This document shows positions 56,062 to 64,000 of a stretch of 64,000 nucleotides of DNA, piece after piece. A program made the translations under genes and the position numbers. This stretch comes from Pantoea eucrina (GTDB lineage Bacteria > Pseudomonadota > Gammaproteobacteria > Enterobacterales > Enterobacteriaceae). The notes beneath the pieces were generated by a model. That model did no database searches. It was given only the letters and a program-made list of their open reading frames with translations, and was not told where the DNA came from. The stretch spans positions 1 to 64,000 of the forward strand of contig NZ_MIPP01000004.1 in the NCBI RefSeq assembly GCF_002095385.1, given 5' to 3'. Positions within the stretch are counted from its first letter, which is position 1. The number at the start of each line of letters is the position of its first letter.

Positions 56062-57807
56062 ATGGCTGGACGAATTCCACGCGTTTTTATCAATGATTTA
56101 CTTGCCCGCACGGATATCGTGGATCTTATCGATGCCCGCGTTAAGCTGAAAAAGCAGGGTAAGAACTATCACGCGTGCTGTCCATTCCATAACGAAAAAA
56201 CCCCCTCTTTTACCGTCAGCGGTGAAAAGCAGTTTTACTACTGCTTTGGCTGTGGTGCCAAAGGCAACGCTATCGACTTCCTGATGAATCACGATCGTCT
56301 GGAATTTGTCGAAAGCGTTGAGGAACTCGCCACCCAGCACGGCCTTGAAGTGCCGTACGAAACAGGCAGCGGCCCCAGCCCGATTGAGCGTCATCAGCGT
56401 CAGAGTCTTTACCAGCTGCTGGAGAAACTGGATGGTTTCTATCAGCAAAGCTTCCGCAGTCCGGGAGCAGAGGCGGCCCAGCGCTATTTAGGCTCGCGCG
56501 GGCTCAGCCAGCAGGTGATCGATCACTTTGCGATTGGCTATGCGCCTGCCGGCTGGGATAACGTGCTGAAGCGTTTCGGAGAGCAGCAGGAAGACCGCGA
56601 GTCGCTGATGGAAGCGGGCATGCTGGTCACCAATGATAAAGGCCGCAGCTACGATCGCTTCCGCGATCGCGTCATGTTCCCGATCCGCGATAAGCGTGGT
56701 CGCGTGATTGGCTTTGGCGGACGCGTGTTGGGTAATGATACGCCTAAGTATCTGAACTCGCCGGAAACACCGATTTTCCATAAAGGCCGCCAGCTCTATG
56801 GCCTGTATGAAGCACAAAAAAACCATCCTCAGCCGGCGCGCCTGCTGGTGGTGGAGGGCTATATGGATGTGGTCGCCCTGGCACAGTTCGGCATCGATTA
56901 TGCCGTGGCGTCGCTGGGGACCTCCACCACGGCTGAACATATTCAGCTGCTGTTCCGCTCGACTGACACGGTTATCTGCTGTTATGACGGCGACCGGGCC
57001 GGTCGCGAAGCCGCCTGGCGCGCGCTGGAAACCGCCCTGCCCTACATGAATGACGGGCGTCAGCTACGCTTTATGTTTCTGCCTGATGGCGAAGATCCCG
57101 ATACGCTGGTGCGTAAAGAGGGAAAAGAAGCGTTTGAAGCACGCATGGAGCAGGCGATGCCGCTCTCGGTGTTTCTGTTTGACAGCCTGATGCCACAGGT
57201 GGATTTGAGCACCCGCGATGGTCGCACCAAGCTGGCGACGCTCGCTCTGCCGCTGATTAGTCAGATCCCGGGCGAAACGCTGCGGATCTATATGCGCCAG
57301 ACGCTGGGTAATAAGCTCGGCATTCTGGACGATAACCAGTTAGACAAGCTGATGCCAAAGGCGGCAGAAAACGCGATGCCGCCCGTCGCGCCGCCGCTGA
57401 AGCGCACCACGATGCGCGTACTGATTGCGCTGCTGGTGCAGAATCCGCAGTTTGCGACGATTGTGCCCACGCTTGACGGGCTGGCGCAGTCAAAACTTGC
57501 CGGCCTGTCGCTGTTTGTTGACCTGGTCAGCCGCTGCACAGAGAATCCTGGCCTGACGACCGGACAGCTACTAGAGTTATATCGCGGGACAAATTTTAGC
57601 CAGCCCCTTGAAACACTGGCCACCTGGAACCACATGATAGTGGATGAGGAAGCCGAAGCGGTGTTTCAGGACTCGCTGGCAAGTATATATGATGCTGCGC
57701 TGGAGCAGCGCCTGGAAGCGCTGATTGCGCGTGAGCGTACCGAAGGGCTCAGTGCCGCTGAGCGGCGCGAATTCTGGGCATTAAGCCAGGCATTAGCGAA
57801 AAAATAA
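56062..57807 (+). CDS. dnaG: DNA primase
   Basis: DnaG synthesises RNA primers for lagging-strand replication. The N-terminal zinc-binding domain has the CHC2 ligands in HACCPFHNEKTPSFTVSGE and YYCFGCGAKG. The RNA-polymerase TOPRIM core carries VVEGYMDVVAL and CYDGDRAGREAA. The C-terminal DnaB-binding helices start near residue 435. Its 581 residues are identical in length to E. coli. It lies between rpsU and rpoD in the macromolecular synthesis operon. Confidence 0.98.
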   Translation: MAGRIPRVFINDLLARTDIVDLIDARVKLKKQGKNYHACCPFHNEKTPSFTVSGEKQFYYCFGCGAKGNAIDFLMNHDRLEFVESVEELATQHGLEVPYETGSGPSPIERHQRQSLYQLLEKLDGFYQQSFRSPGAEAAQRYLGSRGLSQQVIDHFAIGYAPAGWDNVLKRFGEQQEDRESLMEAGMLVTNDKGRSYDRFRDRVMFPIRDKRGRVIGFGGRVLGNDTPKYLNSPETPIFHKGRQLYGLYEAQKNHPQPARLLVVEGYMDVVALAQFGIDYAVASLGTSTTAEHIQLLFRSTDTVICCYDGDRAGREAAWRALETALPYMNDGRQLRFMFLPDGEDPDTLVRKEGKEAFEARMEQAMPLSVFLFDSLMPQVDLSTRDGRTKLATLALPLISQIPGETLRIYMRQTLGNKLGILDDNQLDKLMPKAAENAMPPVAPPLKRTTMRVLIALLVQNPQFATIVPTLDGLAQSKLAGLSLFVDLVSRCTENPGLTTGQLLELYRGTNFSQPLETLATWNHMIVDEEAEAVFQDSLASIYDAALEQRLEALIARERTEGLSAAERREFWALSQALAKK

Positions 57808-57815
57808 GATTCAGC

Positions 57816-57852
57816 CAGGCCAGAATGGCGGAGTATTCCCCGTTCTGGCCTG
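57816..57852 (+). ncRNA. Stem-loop in the dnaG-rpoD spacer
   Basis: A 10-bp perfect stem (CAGGCCAGAA/TTCTGGCCTG) lies within the 249-bp dnaG-rpoD spacer. It has no T tract. Position suggests the mRNA-processing element that separates the dnaG and rpoD messages in E. coli, but this is inference. The rest of the spacer holds no ORF. Confidence 0.5.
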
Positions 57853-58056
57853 CGGCTTTCGGTTTACACGCCATATAAGCGGAACCGGAGCACAACGATT
57901 TCAGACCGAATATCAAGCGGCTTAAGTGCCGAACTAAAAGGGGCTGCAGCCCTGGCCGCGTTGAAGGCAGCGGCAAAAACATAATGCCTTCACTGTTATA
58001 GTTGGCTCGCTGCCGACCGACACCAATCTAATTAACAGAAGTGTGGATACCGTCTT

Positions 58057-59904
<1,848 letters not shown>

Positions 59905-59920
59905 TCGTCTGCAGGAAAAC

Positions 59921-59948
59921 AAAAACCCCGGCACGCCGGGGTTTTTTA
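59921..59948. terminator. Terminator of the rpsU-dnaG-rpoD operon, shared with mug
   Basis: Stem CCCCGGC/GCCGGGG flanked by an A tract and a T tract; it serves rpoD on the plus strand and overlaps the end of the convergent mug gene on the minus strand. Confidence 0.9.
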
Positions 59949-60473
59949 TTGCCCGCGCTCCGGCAGACCCAGCGCATCCGCCAGCTGGCGATACGCTGCC
60001 ACCATCTCTTCCAGTGAAGCGCGGTTAAGGCCGCTGGGATTTGGCAGCACCCAGATGCGCGTCTCCATCAGCGGCTGCGGCTGCTCGCCCCACTCCACTT
60101 TACGCTGCCGGAACGCACGCTGATACGCATCCTTGCCCAGCACCGCCAGCGCCCGCGGCTGATACCGTAAAATTTTATCCTGCAGCCGCAGCCCGCCGTC
60201 GCGCAGCTCATCGCCGCTCAGCTCGCTCGCCTGCGTGGTGGGACGCTCAACCAGCGCGGTGATGCCGCAGCCGGTCTCCAGCAGCCGCCGCTCCTGCTCC
60301 GGCTTCAGCAGCTCGCGCGTAAAGCCGGCCAGATAGATCACTTTCCAGAAGCGGTTGCCGGGATGCGCAAAATGGTAACCGGTATGCGCAGATGACTTGC
60401 CGGGATTGATGCCGCAGAACAGCACCTGCAGATCGTGCGAGAGAATATCGCGAATGTCGTGGTCGGGTTGCAT
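59946..60473 (-). CDS. mug: G/U mismatch-specific DNA glycosylase
   Basis: Mug removes uracil or ethenocytosine mispaired with guanine. Family motifs are FCGINPGKSSA (catalytic Asn) and VLPNPSGLNR (intercalating loop), with FAHPGNRFWKVIY between. It is 175 residues (E. coli 168), the extra residues being at the N-terminus (MQPDHDI); a start nearer the DILS segment would also fit. It is convergent with rpoD and followed upstream by ileX, exactly as in E. coli. Confidence 0.94.
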   Translation of the reverse strand: MQPDHDIRDILSHDLQVLFCGINPGKSSAHTGYHFAHPGNRFWKVIYLAGFTRELLKPEQERRLLETGCGITALVERPTTQASELSGDELRDGGLRLQDKILRYQPRALAVLGKDAYQRAFRQRKVEWGEQPQPLMETRIWVLPNPSGLNRASLEEMVAAYRQLADALGLPERGQ

Positions 60474-60748
60474 ACGCCTCTGAATGCCTGGTAAACGTGC
60501 TTAAAGCGTAGAGTATTCAGCGGGATGGGGAAAGCGTGGCGATTGCGATAAGTGAAAACCCAGCACCCGCCGCCCGGCCAGTTAACGATTTCTTTTACCG
60601 CCTGTGCAGCAAAAAAGCGCTCAAACTGCTGTGGCAATCACTCCTGTCACAGCAGCATGCGGATTTTTTCATTAATATCAATCACTCACCATTGTGCTAA
60701 TTTTCACCAACCGATCGGTGAACGCTGGATCGCCTCTGCCAGATACTT

Positions 60749-60754
60749 TATAAT
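60749..60754 (+). promoter_or_regulatory. -10 element of the ileX tRNA promoter
   Basis: A perfect TATAAT followed by a GC-rich discriminator (CCCCGC), typical of stringently controlled tRNA promoters, 12 bases before the tRNA. No good -35 box is evident; an imperfect palindrome lies upstream at 60703-60722. Confidence 0.7.
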
Positions 60755-60766
60755 CCCCGCACTACT

Positions 60767-60842
60767 GGCCCCTTAGCTCAGTGGTTAGAGCAGGCGACTC
60801 ATAATCGCTTGGTCGCTGGTTCAAACCCAGCAGGGGCCACCA
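60767..60842 (+). tRNA. ileX: tRNA-Ile2 (anticodon CAU, read as LAU after lysidine modification)
   Basis: This is a 76-base cloverleaf with encoded CCA. The acceptor stem GGCCCCT pairs with AGGGGCC, the D arm is AGCTCAGTGGTTAGAGC, the anticodon loop is CTCATAA with anticodon CAU, and the T arm reads CTGGTTCAAACCCAG. The sequence is nearly that of E. coli ileX and it lies next to mug as in E. coli, so it decodes AUA after TilS modification rather than Met. The 3' half probably serves as the attachment site of the element to the right. Confidence 0.96.
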
Positions 60843-60850
60843 AATAAAAC

Positions 60851-60886
60851 AAGGAGTTAGATGAGAAATCGTCTGACTCCTTTTTC
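60851..60886 (+). terminator. Terminator of ileX
   Basis: Stem AAGGAGTTAGA/TCTGACTCCTT (one G-T pair) with a T tract, eight bases after the tRNA. Confidence 0.85.
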
Positions 60887-60900
60887 TTTGGGCGCGAATC

Positions 60901-60945
60901 AGGTGATGTAGTGGGTGACGTAAGTGAATGGCTGGGTGACGTAAG
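60901..60945 (+). repeat. Short direct repeats next to the tRNA, candidate integrase arm sites
   Basis: Two perfect 13-bp copies of TGGGTGACGTAAG start at 60912 and 60933 (21-bp period). A weaker third copy (AGGTGATGTAGT) precedes them at 60901. They lie within 100 bp of the 3' end of ileX, where tyrosine integrases often bind arm-type repeats. No integrase gene is present in the window, so this is inference. Confidence 0.45.
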
Positions 60946-61080
60946 CAGTGTGGGTTTAAATGTCTGGCTGGACAGTTGCCAGAAACCTGATTTCCTTTTT
61001 TGAAAAGCCTGACAGCCATCCACATTCAATCATTAAGACAGCCTTATCTGCCCCCCAGGATTGCAGGACAAAAACAAGCC

Positions 61081-61917
61081 ATGAGTTTCGACGATTCCAT
61101 TCAGCAACTGCGTAATGAGCAACTCGCGCGCCGGTCCGATACAGAACGCTTCATCAGTGTTAAGACTCTTTTTGAACAGCTCAAACAGCGTTATCCCGAT
61201 CAGAGCTACAACGCCCTGTGTCTTTTAGCGTTGAAAAAGTATCGACGTTCAGAGCATCAGCCTTCGCTGTACTGGTTCAGATATGAAAGCTGGTATGGCA
61301 CTTCACCCGTTGCCCCATACCAGCTTTTGGATAAACATGGCGCGCCAAACATAGGAGCTCCTGACTATTATCCTAATGCCGAGGCGGCACTGCGGGCGGT
61401 AAGTGATGAGGTCATGAATAGTGATAAGCTGGCTGATTGTGGTTTTCTGCGGACAGAAATTGCTGACGCGCTTGGATTTCCGCTTGATACTGCAAGGCCA
61501 GAAGCACCGATGTTTGAACAAGATACCCTGGACTTGAAAGCTGAAAATCTGTCACTTAAAGAAAAAATTGAGGCGCTGGAAAAACGTCTGGCTGCCCCTA
61601 TAGAGAAAGCCGAAACTTATGCAGCTAAACGGGAAGAGTTTTTCATCGCTGTTATAGCCAGTTTGTACGACAAAAACAGACTCACCTATACAAAGGATTT
61701 ACTGCCAAAAGCACCGGAGCTTTTGAGGTTGGTCGAAAATAAGATCCCGCTATTCTGGCCAGCGGAAAGGTGTTTTCCAATGAGTGAAGAGCAATGCCTG
61801 AAAATTCTTCGGGAAGCGATTAGCCTGCTTGAACGCGATGTGACTGATCTTCATCAGTTGCGGGTTGAAAAGAGACAGATGCAAAAAACAAGAAAATTAA
61901 ATCTTCTTAATCAGTAG
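61081..61917 (+). CDS. Unknown island protein with central coiled coil
   Basis: I do not recognise this 278-residue protein. The N-terminal 140 residues are mixed alpha/beta with a Tyr/Trp-rich patch (PSLYWFRYESWYGTSPVAPY). Residues about 148-188 (beginning LDLKAENLSLKEKIEALEKR) form a predicted coiled coil, and the C-terminal 85 residues are helical with a basic end (VEKRQMQKTRKLN). It has no signal peptide or membrane segment. The ATG at 61081 is preferred to an upstream TTG at 61000. It is the first gene after ileX, has more AT-rich codon use than its left neighbours, and is transcribed towards alpA. It is probably cargo or a regulator of the mobile element. Confidence 0.7.
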   Translation: MSFDDSIQQLRNEQLARRSDTERFISVKTLFEQLKQRYPDQSYNALCLLALKKYRRSEHQPSLYWFRYESWYGTSPVAPYQLLDKHGAPNIGAPDYYPNAEAALRAVSDEVMNSDKLADCGFLRTEIADALGFPLDTARPEAPMFEQDTLDLKAENLSLKEKIEALEKRLAAPIEKAETYAAKREEFFIAVIASLYDKNRLTYTKDLLPKAPELLRLVENKIPLFWPAERCFPMSEEQCLKILREAISLLERDVTDLHQLRVEKRQMQKTRKLNLLNQ

Positions 61918-61933
61918 GATAACAAAGGTCACC

Positions 61934-61954
61934 AAGGTATCTTTCTAAGGTATC
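61934..61954 (+). repeat. Direct repeat AAGGTATC x2 upstream of alpA
   Basis: Two identical 8-bp copies (61934-61941 and 61947-61954) are 13 bp apart, just upstream of the large inverted repeat before alpA. They could be binding sites for AlpA or another element regulator. Function unproven. Confidence 0.4.
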
Positions 61955-61966
61955 CACGACATAAAC

Positions 61967-62012
61967 TCTCTCGGTTTTTAAGATACGTTTCATCTTAATT
62001 CTTTACCGAGAG
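61967..62012 (+). promoter_or_regulatory. Inverted repeat enclosing the alpA ribosome binding site
   Basis: Outer arms TCTCTCGGT (61967-61975) and ACCGAGAG (62005-62012) and inner arms TAAGAT (61979-61984) and ATCTTA (61992-61997) can form a bipartite stem-loop. The right outer arm contains GAGAG, the only ribosome-binding-like sequence before the alpA ATG at 62020. It may be an operator for autoregulation or an RNA hairpin that hides the start site. Confidence 0.55.
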
Positions 62013-62019
62013 ACCTAAC

Positions 62020-62238
62020 ATGAAACACATCAATTCTTTATCTGCAACTGTCAGCCATCTTCCCGGGCCCCAACGCCTAATACGCATTCATGAAATGATG
62101 GCTCTTTTGAATTGCAGTCGTACTACTCTTTACCGCTGGGCAAACAGTGGTGAATTCCCTGCGCCAAAAAAACGCGCCGGAAGAACCATGGGCTGGACAG
62201 TCACGCAATATGAACAGTGGCTCGATAACTGCTACTAA
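62020..62238 (+). CDS. AlpA-family phage-type transcriptional regulator
   Basis: This 72-residue MerR-like winged helix protein has the AlpA signature: RLIRIHEMMALLNCSRTTLYRWANSGEFPAPKKRAGRTMGWTVTQYEQWL. AlpA proteins of P4-like satellites and cryptic islands activate element genes or control excision by switching on the integrase. It sits between an unknown gene and an inovirus Gp2-like gene, the standard neighbourhood of such islands. Its start is buried in an inverted repeat that may mediate autoregulation. Confidence 0.9.
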   Translation: MKHINSLSATVSHLPGPQRLIRIHEMMALLNCSRTTLYRWANSGEFPAPKKRAGRTMGWTVTQYEQWLDNCY

Positions 62239-62354
62239 ATCTGTAAGAGGGGCTGGGATTTCCAGCCTTTCTTTTTATCTGCTGATGCAACCATTTGAAA
62301 CAATCAGCGCATCAAATCGTTATCAATCTGTCATTCTGATACATCCGTAACCCT

Positions 62355-63449
62355 ATGATAAACAGTAAAACTGGCAGTCTGGATTCAACCCATCAGGAAC
62401 CGGTAATTAATAATATTACGCGCGGTACGGTTTATCCGGATATCCGGGCTAAAGGCGAGTTTCTGTATGACGATGTTCTCTGGCCAGTCATGCCTGAAGA
62501 GTGTCAGCAGGATGTGAAGATCATGAATTCTTTGTTCAAGGCAGTTGATAGAACTTATGCCAGTTGCTCTCGCTTTCTGGCAATCCGTTATGATTTTCAT
62601 CTGCATCAGTACACGGCTGACAACCGCGTTATTACCCGCTTTCATCAGCTATTGATTCCTGCTCTAAGGAAGGAGTATCCCAAAAGCTTTGCTCGGGTGT
62701 TTTGGGTCAGAGAACAGAATCAGGCACCAGCACAGCATTATCATTACCTGTTGATGGTTGATGGTAACTGCGTGCGTCATCCTCTTAAAATTAATAAGCT
62801 GGTGGAGAGCTGCTGGAAAATAGCAACGGGCGGAACGGTCTGGTTTCCAAAGCATGGTTACTACTTAATTCGAAAGAACGACACTGAGGCTATGGCCGCA
62901 TTGCTACTGCGGGTGAGTTACTTTGCTAAGCAGCACTCTAAGGAAGGAATTGCTAAAGACATTGCGCGTTCCGGAACCCGGCATTACCCGTTTTTAAACA
63001 AAGCCAAACACACTAAAACTGCGCAATTACGTACTCAGATTGCTGATTTTGATCGGGCACAAGCGCATTGTCCCCTTCCCGGAAAGCTGGATTCGCTTTT
63101 CACTCCCGTAGAGCACTCTGCTGGTAAGCCTACGGCATTAACTTTGTCAGATAGCCAACAATTAGATAAGGCTGCCTTACTGCCAATGAAGGCGCTCAGA
63201 CGAGCGCTGCAGCGTTTTAGTACACTCAGGGGCCGCCTGCCTGACGATAATAGCGTCGTGGCTGGCACTAAACTGAACCCTCACTGGCACCGTCATTTTG
63301 AGCGCTACTACCGCTATTACTGGCCATGCAATATAAGCGTTTCACAGTATTGCCGCTGGTATTACCTAAATCCGTCTACTGCAAGCTGCTATTTGTGTAA
63401 CTACCCGGCTAATTTAATTAATCCGTGGCTTTTAGCACGCTGGCTATAA
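62355..63449 (+). CDS. Inovirus Gp2 / YagK-YfjJ family protein (probable HUH-type replication initiator)
   Basis: This 364-residue protein resembles the inovirus-type Gp2 / YagK-YfjJ C-terminal domain proteins common in enterobacterial islands. Motifs resembling an HUH rolling-circle endonuclease are visible in order: RYDFHLHQY (78-86), the HUH block QHYHYLLMVDG with His128 and His130, and a candidate catalytic tyrosine, Tyr189, in SYFAKQ. A C-terminal 130-residue extension rich in Tyr, Trp and Arg follows. It would nick and initiate replication of the element; catalytic activity is inferred, not shown. It follows alpA by 116 bases on the same strand. Confidence 0.8.
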   Translation: MINSKTGSLDSTHQEPVINNITRGTVYPDIRAKGEFLYDDVLWPVMPEECQQDVKIMNSLFKAVDRTYASCSRFLAIRYDFHLHQYTADNRVITRFHQLLIPALRKEYPKSFARVFWVREQNQAPAQHYHYLLMVDGNCVRHPLKINKLVESCWKIATGGTVWFPKHGYYLIRKNDTEAMAALLLRVSYFAKQHSKEGIAKDIARSGTRHYPFLNKAKHTKTAQLRTQIADFDRAQAHCPLPGKLDSLFTPVEHSAGKPTALTLSDSQQLDKAALLPMKALRRALQRFSTLRGRLPDDNSVVAGTKLNPHWHRHFERYYRYYWPCNISVSQYCRWYYLNPSTASCYLCNYPANLINPWLLARWL

Positions 63450-63471
63450 GCACCTATGAAGACTGGTAAAG

Positions 63472-64000
63472 ATGGAAAAGATAGAAGAGGAGTACAATGC
63501 AAAAATTGCGATGCCCTACTCTCTTAATCGTAAGATGAAGACTTATGTAGGCGGCATTGACTGGCTAACCGGTTATGAAATTGTGCCGCTGACTGATGAA
63601 CAGCGTCTGCAAAGAAAGCAGCACCTGCATGCTCTGCCTGCAACGCTGGATGAGTTGTTTGAGCGTTTCCTGCTGCCTGCCATAGAGTGCGACGTGCATT
63701 ACAAGGACTACAACTTCTGGAGCGATACGTGGCGCATCCAGTGGGCTTACCACAAACAAAATTATCGTCGTGAAGCAATTTTAAGTGGCATAACGCAGCA
63801 ACAATATGCACAAGCGCATAAGCTTCCTAAACGCTTGATGTACAACAATCTGCATAATTGTGGAGGTGCAGCAATCCGTGTGCTGTTTTGGGTTTATCAT
63901 CGTCGGCAGTTCCACCAGCAGCAGCGGCTTACGGTTCAGGAATACATTTCTGAGCATCAGCTTCCTCAACGCACAGCGTATCGCCAGTTGTCGCGACAGC
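63472..64000 (+). CDS. Unknown island protein, truncated by the window edge
   Basis: This open frame of at least 176 codons begins at ATG 63472 and runs off the right end. I do not recognise a family. It is Tyr/Trp/His-rich (KDYNFWSDTWRIQWAYHKQNYRREA) and ends in a likely helix-turn-helix (LTVQEYISEHQLPQRTAYRQLS), suggesting DNA binding. The ribosome binding site is weak, and the start is 23 bases after the Gp2-like gene, so the two are probably co-transcribed. It may be a replication or regulatory protein of the element. Confidence 0.6.
   Translation, partial: MEKIEEEYNAKIAMPYSLNRKMKTYVGGIDWLTGYEIVPLTDEQRLQRKQHLHALPATLDELFERFLLPAIECDVHYKDYNFWSDTWRIQWAYHKQNYRREAILSGITQQQYAQAHKLPKRLMYNNLHNCGGAAIRVLFWVYHRRQFHQQQRLTVQEYISEHQLPQRTAYRQLSRQ

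Noticed and set aside
60777..60841. tRNA-Met from the CAU anticodon
   Set aside because: Sequence and position next to mug match ileX, whose C34 is modified to lysidine to read AUA.

Overview
The window is a chromosomal segment of an enterobacterium, most likely a member of the Erwiniaceae (Pantoea/Erwinia group). Nearly every gene has a close Escherichia coli counterpart and most lie in E. coli order. The genus is inferred from gene content: a periplasmic PheC-type dehydratase, a Csu-type fimbrial operon, and the absence of several genes that E. coli has at these positions. No 16S rRNA gene is present to confirm it.

Layout. (1) 1-6750: deoC, yjjV, yjjU, ytjA, osmY, prfC (all leftward) and ftnA. 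E. coli has yjjW-yjjI between yjjV and deoC; they are missing here. (2) 6900-18500: an accessory biofilm block with a PAS-PAS-PAS-PAS-GGDEF-EAL protein, a YjlB-type cupin, a MHYT-GGDEF-EAL membrane protein, and a divergent five-gene spore-coat-U (Csu-type) chaperone-usher operon. (3) 18533-25353: a citrate/tricarballylate-type symporter, exbBD behind a Fur box, metC, yghB, yqhC and dkgA (yqhD is missing). (4) 25400-41981: ftsP-plsC-parC, pheC, mdaB-ygiN, a LysR regulator tucked behind parE, yqiA-cpdA-yqiB-nudF, tolC and ygiB-ygiC-ygiD. (5) 42172-53140: zupT with a Fur box, ribB with an FMN riboswitch, ubiK, hldE-glnE-ygiF, ygiM, cca and uppP. (6) 53331-60473: folB, plsY, tsaD, the rpsU-dnaG-rpoD macromolecular synthesis operon, and mug. 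(7) 60767-64000: tRNA-Ile2 (ileX, anticodon CAU), followed by the left end of a horizontally acquired, visibly AT-richer element carrying an unknown protein, an AlpA-type regulator, an inovirus-Gp2/YagK-YfjJ (HUH-like) protein and an unknown protein cut by the window edge.

Most striking points. ygiB and ygiC are read as one continuous ORF because the ygiB stop codon is out of frame by one base, which would join a lipoprotein to a cytoplasmic ATP-grasp enzyme. ubiK is out of frame after six codons, at an A_AAA_AAA heptamer where a -1 ribosomal slip would restore exactly the expected protein. The two lesions are 4.1 kb apart and may be real or may be assembly errors. A substrate-binding-protein-like gene carries the catalytic triad of periplasmic cyclohexadienyl dehydratase. 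One c-di-GMP enzyme contains three PAS units repeated at exactly 384 bp. The AlpA gene of the ileX island has its ribosome binding site inside a long inverted repeat.

Functional themes. The two c-di-GMP enzymes flank the fimbrial operon and plausibly govern attachment. Fur-type sites mark the iron/metal genes exbBD and zupT, and CRP-type sites mark deoC and the tricarboxylate symporter. The rest is housekeeping: translation, replication, topoisomerase IV, phospholipid and undecaprenyl phosphate metabolism, and nitrogen control.
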